From: Streptococcus oralis | Lineage (GTDB): Bacteria > Bacillota > Bacilli > Lactobacillales > Streptococcaceae | Reading direction: 5' to 3' | Length of the DNA stretch: 64,000 nt | Assembly (NCBI RefSeq): GCF_016028255.1 | Contig: NZ_CP065707.1 | Span: 1,875,001 to 1,939,000 of the forward strand | Shown: one piece after another, positions 11,042 to 18,465 of the stretch | Numbering within the stretch: position 1 is the first letter of the stretch | Layout of the letters: the number at the start of each line of letters is the position of its first letter | The notes under the pieces: model-generated | Databases searched by the model: none | Seen by the model: the letters and a program-made list of their open reading frames with translations, nothing else | Told to the model about the DNA's origin: nothing | Position numbers and translations under genes: made by a program

Positions 11042-12370
11042 TTATAAAATTGCCTTGTAGGCTTCCAGATCAGCCTGATTCGCCGCCTGTTTTTGCTTAG
11101 CAAGAGCAGCCTCCATTTCAGACGGAAGAGAGAGAACTCCCTGAATCTTACCTACCATGGCTGATACATTTTCCACCGGATAAATATGACTTTCTGCAAC
11201 GAAACGATGATTGTGACAAGTCGTCTCAAAACTGAGAATCAGCATATTATTCTCAAAAGCTGTTCGACTACCATTGAGAATTTCATCACTGATATTGATA
11301 TCCAGATACAAGTCGCAGCGAGCAAAGAGCTCATTCACCTTAGCTGGACGAATATTAGGGTAGAGGGAAATATTCGGATAGCGATTTAATTCCATTAAAC
11401 GACTTGACATCTCAGTGATCGCTCCAATATGGAAATGAACATTTGGTAATTGAGTCAAAAGTGGTTCAATTTGCTCGATTTGGTCACTATTCGTCAGAAT
11501 CAAAGCTTCTGGATTCATATTATTGAGGCGATGGTATTGATAGAGATAACCGACATTGCGGAAGTAACTCTTCTCTTTTGGTGTCGCAAGCTTGAGGATT
11601 TTATCATAAACTTGTTTATCCTGTACTGCGATACGGATGTTTCGATGAGGCAACTGCATCGCCGCTTTCATGTTACCCGGCAACTCCTCTCCAATTGGCT
11701 CCTGCCAGAAAAGAATATCCTCTGCTCGTCCTTCTTTCGGAGTCAGACCAACGGCTACTAAAAATGGTGTTGCTAGAGAATTGTAGATAATGCGATCTGT
11801 ATCATACCCACGATATCGCAAGTAAAAGATTACAAATTCTTGCTTAGAATTGAAAATATGGCGTTTTCCATCAAGAGTTAAGACAATATCCTCTGTTAAA
11901 TGATTTTCCATAATCACCGTCACGTTATCCTGATTAAAGTAGCGTGTATGAGTTGGACGTTGGGCATCATCATAGGTAATCTGTGCAAAGAGACGTCCCT
12001 TGCGATTGTAAATGTCAGCAGCGCGTACACGACCTTGATCATCCAACCACTCGACTGCACGCACGCGACGTTCGTGTGTCGGTTGACGGTAAAAGATATT
12101 GGCACGTTTCTTACCCATGTCCAAGATTTCACCATTAACATTGCTCGAGCGAATTTCCCACAAATGAGGTTTCGGAACAAGGTTAAAATAAAGAGGTAGA
12201 TCGTCCTCTGAAGCCACATCTCCAGTAAAGTAACTGTAAGGCGACTCGACATCAGGTGCGAGGTAGCCATCGTCTCGGATCACGACAACAGGGCAGTCTA
12301 GCCCAGCTGCCTTAAGTGAACGTAGTAAATCAAAACTCGCTTGATCATAGCGTTCAAATAAACAAATCAT
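11042..12370 (-). CDS. gtfB: SRRP glycosyltransferase co-activator GtfB
   Basis: The 442-residue protein begins MICLFERYDQASFDLLRSLK, matching the GtfB/Gtf2 subunit that pairs with GtfA. In the known system GtfB binds the serine-rich polypeptide acceptor and stimulates GtfA, which transfers GlcNAc from UDP-GlcNAc to serine and threonine in the cytosol. A GT-B-like fold is expected, but GtfB lacks independent catalysis. It starts 27 bases after gtfA ends, with AAAGG upstream of its ATG, so the two are co-transcribed. The length is usual for the family, and I see no truncation. Confidence 0.92.
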   Translation of the reverse strand: MICLFERYDQASFDLLRSLKAAGLDCPVVVIRDDGYLAPDVESPYSYFTGDVASEDDLPLYFNLVPKPHLWEIRSSNVNGEILDMGKKRANIFYRQPTHERRVRAVEWLDDQGRVRAADIYNRKGRLFAQITYDDAQRPTHTRYFNQDNVTVIMENHLTEDIVLTLDGKRHIFNSKQEFVIFYLRYRGYDTDRIIYNSLATPFLVAVGLTPKEGRAEDILFWQEPIGEELPGNMKAAMQLPHRNIRIAVQDKQVYDKILKLATPKEKSYFRNVGYLYQYHRLNNMNPEALILTNSDQIEQIEPLLTQLPNVHFHIGAITEMSSRLMELNRYPNISLYPNIRPAKVNELFARCDLYLDINISDEILNGSRTAFENNMLILSFETTCHNHRFVAESHIYPVENVSAMVGKIQGVLSLPSEMEAALAKQKQAANQADLEAYKAIL

Positions 12371-12397
12371 AGTATTTATGCCTTTCTTTTCGAATCC

Positions 12398-13927
12398 CTA
12401 CTGATGCTGTGCAGATTGAACAAGATCATACCAACGCTGGGCAATATGTTCATCAAGATATGGTTCTGCCACCTCGTAGGATACACGGGATAGATCTTCT
12501 TGGGAATGTTGAGTAAATAGCTGGACAATCTTTTCTGCGTATTCCGTTGTCATTGCATCCAGATCATCTGGACGCGCCTCAGGAATCAAGTAGCCATTTT
12601 CCCCATCACGGATAAAGGTTGGATTTCCATAACGTACATCAAAACCAATAATTGGCAGACCAGAACCAACCGCCTCTAACAAGGTCAAACCAAATCCTTC
12701 ACTTGTGGAGGCAGAGAGGTAAGCAGAGTAATTTTGATAAATATCTGCCATGTGGTGATGCCCCATCAGACGGATATACTCTTCTGCATTTAACTCATGA
12801 ATCAACTGCTCCAACATGGCTCTTTCGCCACCCGTACCATAGATATCAAAAGTGATTTCAGGTAATTGCTCATGCGCCTTCGCTACGGAGTGAATCAACC
12901 AATCGATATGCTTTTCACTGGCTAGACGCGAAGCTGTAATCAATCCAAACGGCTTGCGCTCTCCTTCTGGATGACGCAATTGATCCAAACTTCCCACCGG
13001 AATAGTCAAGATTTCCTTTGGTTTGATGGTTGTATATTGGGCGAATTGTTCTTTGAGTAGGTTCGTTTGCGCATCGGTCGAGTTAATGATATAGTCCACT
13101 TCGTCAGCATATTCGAACTGATACTCATAATAGTTATTCCATAAAATATAGTCTTTCTCAGCAGGATTTTCACTAAAGTGGTCTGCATGAACGATTACGA
13201 CTAGCTTTGCAGCACCCCTATTAGCAAAGATAGCTTGACCAATATCTGTCTCTCGGTCTAAGATCAACAAATCTTTGTCCGTCAGAGACAAACTTCTCAT
13301 AAAATGCGCGACAAACTCTTGCTTAGAATAGAAAACATGATTTGGGAAACGATAGACTTGCGTTTCCTGTCTACCATCGACTTCATTGATGATTTCTTCA
13401 TAGGCCACACTACCATCTTCATTGAGCCAGGTACGTTGATATAATTGCGCATGACCATTCATCGGACTAAAATACTCGATAAAATTCTTCGTATAAGTAT
13501 AGTACTCTTTTTGAATCAAACAACCACGCGAAACAATTTCAGCGCGCTCAATCAACTCTTTGTCCATGTCACAGGCATAACAAGTCACAAAATCACCATC
13601 ACCAAATACTAGTCGGATCGTCTTCATATCGGTGTCGCGGATAATTTCAAGGGGCTCTTTATCAAAACTCGCTAAGACCTGTGCTAGCGTATAGGTCGTC
13701 GGTGCAATTTTGACATCTGTAAAATGCTGATAAAGCCAGATAACCTCAGAATCTTCAAAGCCGATATTCTTTGTCAAATGTTCAATGTTATCAGCAGATA
13801 TAAAATCCATAAAGATGAACTTCGCTTCTAAGCCAACACTACGAAGCAATTTTGCACGGTAGATCTGCGCATATTCTACACCGCTACTCGCCCAGCCAAT
13901 CCCCAAATTGATGTTATAAATTGTCAT
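12398..13927 (-). CDS. gtfA: SRRP O-GlcNAc transferase catalytic subunit GtfA
   Basis: The 509-residue GT4-family enzyme adds the first GlcNAc to the serine-rich protein. The start MTIYNINLGIGWASSGVEYAQ is characteristic, with the Gly-rich loop near residues 9-16. The C-terminal half has the nucleotide-sugar-binding Rossmann region, with FGLITASRLASEKHIDWLI and the EX7E-type segment STSEGFGLTLLEAVGSGLP, where the two glutamates are seven residues apart. No second-step enzymes (Gtf3, Nss, Gly) are visible in the window. From this locus alone the glycan may stop at GlcNAc, or later steps may be encoded elsewhere. It follows the DivIVA-like gene by 14 bases. Confidence 0.95.
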   Translation of the reverse strand: MTIYNINLGIGWASSGVEYAQIYRAKLLRSVGLEAKFIFMDFISADNIEHLTKNIGFEDSEVIWLYQHFTDVKIAPTTYTLAQVLASFDKEPLEIIRDTDMKTIRLVFGDGDFVTCYACDMDKELIERAEIVSRGCLIQKEYYTYTKNFIEYFSPMNGHAQLYQRTWLNEDGSVAYEEIINEVDGRQETQVYRFPNHVFYSKQEFVAHFMRSLSLTDKDLLILDRETDIGQAIFANRGAAKLVVIVHADHFSENPAEKDYILWNNYYEYQFEYADEVDYIINSTDAQTNLLKEQFAQYTTIKPKEILTIPVGSLDQLRHPEGERKPFGLITASRLASEKHIDWLIHSVAKAHEQLPEITFDIYGTGGERAMLEQLIHELNAEEYIRLMGHHHMADIYQNYSAYLSASTSEGFGLTLLEAVGSGLPIIGFDVRYGNPTFIRDGENGYLIPEARPDDLDAMTTEYAEKIVQLFTQHSQEDLSRVSYEVAEPYLDEHIAQRWYDLVQSAQHQ

Positions 13928-13941
13928 ATTTGATTATCCTC

Positions 13942-14628
13942 TTACAAAAAGTTATCTCGTTTAATTCTTGAAAGACGTTTGATTCTCTTGCCCTTATCAT
14001 CATCTAACTTATCTTCGTCTTTCTTTTTAGGTTTTGCGCGACGTGAAGTGATGTAGCTGACAGAGATGGTACTATCTGTTCCTGTTTTTGCAAGGGGTTG
14101 TTCGAGATGGAGTTTCTCTCTCTCAGGCACCACCTCTTCTTTCTCCTTAGCAACTTCTTCTGGTCTATCAAGTTCTTTACGCAATTCTTGAATTTTTTTG
14201 ATATCTTTTGGTTTACCATCGATATCGTCCAGTTCTAGAAAATCATCAATTCGACTAATAATATTTTTAATTTTTTCTTTTTGTAAATTATACAATCTCT
14301 CAGCCTCTGCCCGTTTTTTGGTCAGAGTATCGATTTCTTCGAGAATAGATTCTCTCGTATCTAAGTAGTCTTTTTGTGCCTTTTCTAAAACTTCTTTAGC
14401 TTCTTTTTCGGCCCTATCGTGAGCTTCAATGACAAGAGATTTGGCATAAATGACTGCTTCACCGATCTCTTTTTCTTGATTCTTCATAGAGTCGATTTTT
14501 TTACGTAGGGATTCGATTTTTTCATTCTTCTTTTGAATTTCACGATCGAACCCTTCCTCTAATGCTTCGATACAATCTTCGACTTCCTTAGCACGGTAGT
14601 TACCGAACAATGTTTTCTTCAGTCTCAT
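13942..14628 (-). CDS. DivIVA-like coiled-coil protein in the aSec locus (228 aa)
   Basis: The N-terminus (KKTLFGNYRAKEVEDCIEAL) resembles the DivIVA/GpsB membrane-binding domain, in which FRGYD-EVxxFL is typical. A long coiled coil follows (about residues 20-130), including a segment like the DivIVA core (AVIYAKSLVIEAHDRAEKEA). The C-terminal third is charged and probably disordered, ending in a very basic tail (KGKRIKRLSRIKRDNFL). It heads the gtfA-gtfB-asp4 unit, with a ribosome site (GGGAG) and an extended -10 promoter upstream. DivIVA proteins mark poles and septa, so a role in placing the glycosylation or export machinery is possible. That role is inference, and I do not know this gene as a standard SRRP-locus part. 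Confidence 0.7.
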   Translation of the reverse strand: MRLKKTLFGNYRAKEVEDCIEALEEGFDREIQKKNEKIESLRKKIDSMKNQEKEIGEAVIYAKSLVIEAHDRAEKEAKEVLEKAQKDYLDTRESILEEIDTLTKKRAEAERLYNLQKEKIKNIISRIDDFLELDDIDGKPKDIKKIQELRKELDRPEEVAKEKEEVVPEREKLHLEQPLAKTGTDSTISVSYITSRRAKPKKKDEDKLDDDKGKRIKRLSRIKRDNFL

Positions 14629-14676
14629 TTTGCTCCCTCTATTCCTTACTTATTCTGATTTACACCACTACTCCTC

Positions 14677-14685
14677 ATTGTAGCA
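14677..14685 (-). promoter_or_regulatory. Extended -10 promoter for the DivIVA-like/gtfA/gtfB/asp4 unit
   Basis: On the minus strand TGC-TACAAT is an extended -10 element, with TACAAT at 14677-14682. No good -35 hexamer is seen. The same TGCTACAAT string occurs in the proposed secY2 promoter. It lies about 50 bases before the DivIVA-like start and downstream of a terminator, which supports a second transcription unit. Confidence 0.55.
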
Positions 14686-14791
14686 TAAAATAGCGTAAAT
14701 TGCTATTCTTTTCTAAGCTCCAAATAAGGAAAATATCCTGAAGCGCTATCAAGCAAAACCCGAACTTAGCTTAAAGCTCATCCATTTCTAA

Positions 14792-14823
14792 AAAAATGTC
14801 TGATTGATAGATCAGACATTTTT
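14792..14823 (-). terminator. Terminator after the degenerate GH1 gene
   Basis: A 13-base-pair stem, AAAAATGTCTGAT / ATCAGACATTTTT, with a six-base loop and T-rich flanks on both strands. It ends the secY2-to-GH1 operon about 60 bases past the GH1 stop and could work in both directions. Confidence 0.85.
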
Positions 14824-14884
14824 AAAAGTAAAAACATGAACACTACTCTTAAACCAGAAAGAATTCGAGTTATTACTTCCTATT

Positions 14885-16060
14885 TTAAAATTTTAGTTCC
14901 GTCCAAGTAAGCGGTGTATAGCCAAGCAATTCCACACCATCATACTCGACTGTTTTCACAATCTCCTGGATGTTTGTTTTCAGCTCTTCAGTTGCTACGC
15001 TATTTGAATCATCCAAGACCACATCATCTTCCACGACGAAGAGTGGTTTTTGGTAACGATCGTAGAGATTGTTCATCACGAGACGAAGTCCCACAGAATC
15101 AATGCGATTTTGATTTTGGCCATTACTTGCATATTTGTTGATAAAAACTTCTTGGGAATTGCTTGATGCATAATAACTGAAGCTGACAAAGTCAATTTTC
15201 CCATCTCTTAGGACAAAGAGGTCGTCATTTTCAATATCCAAGGCGATTTGATCACGTTCCAAACGACGCAAAAAGTGATTTGGGTAGTATCCACGCACTT
15301 GCACGTCTGTAAACAAATAATTTTCCCTATCTTTGACTTCTGCTTCCATTACATCAATAGCATTTTCAGTTTGCTGACTGTAGTTTTTACTAACAACCAT
15401 CATCCCACCAAACTGAAACTCTGGGTTGATTGCTTTTCCGAGCTTGATTGCACGTGCAGAAGCAACTAATTGATAATGAGCTGCTTGCCAAATCACCTGT
15501 TCTTGATTGTCATCTGCTCCAAAAGACAATCCCCCACCAAGAAACGGCAAATGGTGCAAAACATTGAACTCATTGAAGGTAATCCAATACTTCACTTTGT
15601 CCTTAAAGTACTGAAAGACAGCTTCTGCATAACGCTCAAAGAGTTCAATCATCTTGCGGCTTTTCCAAGCTCCATATTTTTCGTATAGATTCAACGGAAG
15701 GTCAAAGTGACTCAAGGTCACAATCGGTTCGATATCTTTTTCTAATACGTCATCGATGATTGCTTCATAATATTTCAATCCCTCTTCACTCGGCTGCAGC
15801 TCTTCACCATTTGGAAAGATGCGTGCCCAAGAAATCGAGATTCTATAGGCATTAAAACCCATTGATTGAATCAAATTCAGCTCTTCCGTGTACTCTCTCT
15901 GACCTACTGAAGCAAATCTCCCTAGGATATCATAAGATCCTAAAGGTACATTTTTGTAGTCAACTGTTCCATTCAGAACTTCTATCCGAGACTGGTCAAC
16001 TGGTAATACATCTGTAGTACCCAAACCTTTGTTACTATTTGACATCATATTTCTAATCAT
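14885..16060 (-). CDS. Degenerate GH1 (6-phospho-beta-glucosidase-like) protein in the aSec locus (391 aa)
   Basis: The protein is clearly GH1. It has the SHFDLP substrate-binding histidine, the acid/base TFNE motif (YWITFNEFNV), SFSYYAS, and a nucleophile-position Glu in FVVEDD, where active enzymes have ENG. Compared with the intact GH1 at 56165-57604 it lacks about 28 N-terminal residues, including the QCEGAY strand whose Gln binds sugar. It also stops at GYTPLTWTELKF, so it lacks the Trp-Gly and Ser/Lys/Tyr phosphate-binding loop and the last barrel element (391 residues against about 480). The start has AAGGAG five bases upstream and the frame is intact, so this looks like a maintained variant rather than fresh decay. 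It is last in the secY2 operon. It may bind sugar or modified serine-rich protein without acting as a normal glycosidase, which is inference. Confidence 0.8.
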   Translation of the reverse strand: MIRNMMSNSNKGLGTTDVLPVDQSRIEVLNGTVDYKNVPLGSYDILGRFASVGQREYTEELNLIQSMGFNAYRISISWARIFPNGEELQPSEEGLKYYEAIIDDVLEKDIEPIVTLSHFDLPLNLYEKYGAWKSRKMIELFERYAEAVFQYFKDKVKYWITFNEFNVLHHLPFLGGGLSFGADDNQEQVIWQAAHYQLVASARAIKLGKAINPEFQFGGMMVVSKNYSQQTENAIDVMEAEVKDRENYLFTDVQVRGYYPNHFLRRLERDQIALDIENDDLFVLRDGKIDFVSFSYYASSNSQEVFINKYASNGQNQNRIDSVGLRLVMNNLYDRYQKPLFVVEDDVVLDDSNSVATEELKTNIQEIVKTVEYDGVELLGYTPLTWTELKF

Positions 16061-16111
16061 AGTGGCTCCTTTTGATTTTTATTATTTCTATTTAATGATT
16101 GCAAGTTCTGT

Positions 16112-18397
16112 TTAGAAGGATTTCTCATCTTCCCTTTTTTGAGTAATAGCAGCCAAACCAGACAATTCACTTGCAACATTTCTTAAGTCACGTGCTAGGG
16201 GCTGCGAACCTGGTCTGAGTAGGTGATAGAGTTGGCGTTCCGTCATCCTTAAATTTGTTCCATTTGATTCTGAATAGTGAGACAGATGTTTCAGAGAGTC
16301 TTGCAAATCTACATTCTTTATTGATTCTTCTCTATTTTCAAGCTCCTGTTGCTCCTCAGCAATATGTGCTTGAGACAATCCCTCTTCAGAAATTTCAGGT
16401 GTCATCACTTCTTGCACTTTTTGCTGGTGAGTTAGAGGGCTCATATCCAGTTCAGAGAGGCTCTTATACAGACGTTCCGAAGCATGCAAGTCATGCGCGA
16501 ATACCTCTGTCTCCGCCACACTCTGTCTATAGGAACCAAATTCTGATTCTAACATACTATAGGATTGAGATAGGGATGCTTTCCTTAAACTCACCGAATC
16601 AGCTACACTCTGACTTTGACTTAAAGATTCAGATATTTGTTGGCTTTGACTTAAGGATTCGGATTCACTGATATAGAGACTTTCACTCAAACTTAACGAC
16701 TCGGACTCAGAAAGTAGATGAGAAATCATCTCACTCATCGAAAGCGATTCCCATTCACTCTGGCTCAGACTATAGAACTCAGACTCGGAGACACTCTGGC
16801 TGGCTTGCTCTGATTCGGAGTAGCTCCACCACTCTGTTTCTGAGTAACTTTGAGATTCCGAAACAGATTCCCACTCACTCTGGCTCAGGCTATAGAACTC
16901 AGACTCGGAGACACTCTGGCTCGCTTGTTCTGATTCGGAAGAGCTCCACCACTCTGATTCTGAGTGACTTTGGGATTCGGATATGGATTCCCATTCACTC
17001 TGACTCAGACTATAGAACTCAGACTCGGAAACACTCTGGCTCGCTTGTTCTGATTCGGAGTAGCTCCACCACTCTGATTCTGAAGAGCTTTGGGATTCGG
17101 ATATGGATTCCCACTCACTCTGACTCAGGCTATAGAACTCGGACTCGGAAACGCTCTGGCTTAGGCTATAGAACTCGGACTCGGAGATACTCTGACTCGC
17201 TTGTTCTGATTCAGAAGAACTCCACCACTCTGATTCTGAAGTGCTTTGGGATTCGGAAACGGATTCCCACTCACTCTGGCTTAGGCTATAGAACTCGGAC
17301 TCGGAGACACTCTGACTCGCTTGTTCTGATTCAGAAGAACTCCACCACTCTGATTCTGAAGAGCTTTGGGATTCGGAAACGGATTCCCACTCACTCTGGC
17401 TTAGGCTATAGAACTCGGACTCGGAGACACTCTGACTTGCTTGCTCTGATTCGGAAGAACTCCACCACTCTGATTCTGAGTGACTTTGGGATTCGGATAT
17501 GGATTCCCACTCGCTCTGGCTTAGGCTATAGAACTCGGACTCGGAGACACTCTGACTCGCTTGTTCTGATTCAGAATAACTCCACCACTCTGATTCTGAA
17601 GAGCTTTGGGATTCGGAAACGGATTCCCACTCACTCTGGCTCAGGCTATAGGACTCGGAGACACTCTGACTTGCTTGTTCGGACTCGGAAGAACTCCACC
17701 ACTCTGATTCTGAAGAGCTTTGGGATTCGGATATGGATTCCCACTCGCTCTGGCTTAGGCTATAGAACTCAGACTCGGAAACACTCTGACTTAGGCTATA
17801 GAACTCGGACTCGGAGACACTTTGACTCGCTTGCTCTGATTCACTCAAGGAAAGAGACTCTGAGTATGCAATACTTTCACTCAAAGAGAATGTGTCCGTA
17901 TCCTGACAAAGGGACTCCTCTGTCAAATGCTCAGAAATAGAGAGACTATCAACCAAGGAAAGAGACTCAAATTCAGATTCTGAAGAAGAGACCGCTAATG
18001 AGTAGTTCTCAGACATGGACTCTCGAAGCGAGAGTCCTTTTGCTGATATACTCTGGCTAAACGACTCACTGTACGAATCTGCGACAGAAAGGCTGAGGGA
18101 AGCTAAAGCGCTAGTTGACAAACTCTGACTAACATTCCTTATCAAGTCAGCTACTCCCAAACTGTTCCTTTCCTGAAAGTCTTCTAAGGCTTCCATGACA
18201 GAAACTGATTCTGTTGGTAACTCAAGTTCTTCACTAGCACTCAGAATAATTTCCTTTTGCTCTTTGAGCTTTCGACTAACGGGCTTTGATTTAGTTGCAT
18301 CTAGGCTACGGTAATCACTATCTTCCCTACCCTTTTGCTTAAACTTTGATATCAAACGTTTAAATCCCTTTAGCTCTTTGTTATTATTTTTGCTCAT
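16112..18397 (-). CDS. Serine/glutamate/tryptophan-rich repeat protein without signal peptide (761 aa)
   Basis: I do not recognise this protein. The N-terminus is very basic (about residues 1-50, KGFKRLISKFKQKG) with no hydrophobic segment and no KxYKxGKxW motif. Residues about 90-600 are serine-rich. The core has eight EWWS-containing units of about 40 residues (pattern SEWES-SESQS-SESEWWS-SESEQASQS-VSESEFYSLSQ), acidic and rich in Trp, Tyr and Phe. A non-repeat C-terminal part of about 150 residues (HQQKVQEV, EEQQELENREE, ERQLYHLLRPGS) follows. No LPXTG or membrane helix is seen, so a cytosolic site is likely. It lies between secA2 (68-base gap) and the GH1 gene (51-base gap) in the aSec operon. 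It may be a GtfAB acceptor, decoy, scaffold or export partner, but none of these is shown. Confidence 0.8.
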   Translation of the reverse strand: MSKNNNKELKGFKRLISKFKQKGREDSDYRSLDATKSKPVSRKLKEQKEIILSASEELELPTESVSVMEALEDFQERNSLGVADLIRNVSQSLSTSALASLSLSVADSYSESFSQSISAKGLSLRESMSENYSLAVSSSESEFESLSLVDSLSISEHLTEESLCQDTDTFSLSESIAYSESLSLSESEQASQSVSESEFYSLSQSVSESEFYSLSQSEWESISESQSSSESEWWSSSESEQASQSVSESYSLSQSEWESVSESQSSSESEWWSYSESEQASQSVSESEFYSLSQSEWESISESQSHSESEWWSSSESEQASQSVSESEFYSLSQSEWESVSESQSSSESEWWSSSESEQASQSVSESEFYSLSQSEWESVSESQSTSESEWWSSSESEQASQSISESEFYSLSQSVSESEFYSLSQSEWESISESQSSSESEWWSYSESEQASQSVSESEFYSLSQSEWESISESQSHSESEWWSSSESEQASQSVSESEFYSLSQSEWESVSESQSYSETEWWSYSESEQASQSVSESEFYSLSQSEWESLSMSEMISHLLSESESLSLSESLYISESESLSQSQQISESLSQSQSVADSVSLRKASLSQSYSMLESEFGSYRQSVAETEVFAHDLHASERLYKSLSELDMSPLTHQQKVQEVMTPEISEEGLSQAHIAEEQQELENREESIKNVDLQDSLKHLSHYSESNGTNLRMTERQLYHLLRPGSQPLARDLRNVASELSGLAAITQKREDEKSF
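16741..17833 (-). repeat. 120-bp coding repeats of the SEWW protein
   Basis: The unit is 120 bases (40 codons), best seen as matching pairs of 60-base lines from about 16741 to 17833, with eight EWWS-bearing copies. One copy lacks the Glu-Phe pair before YSLSQ (near 17640). Others carry an extra 12-residue VSESEFYSLSQS insertion (near 17130 and 17780). All size changes are multiples of three. Confidence 0.88.
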
Positions 18398-18465
18398 AAT
18401 ATGATTTTCTCCAAAAATACAGTTATATCATCATTATAAAGTCTACAACAGAATCTGTCAAAGTA

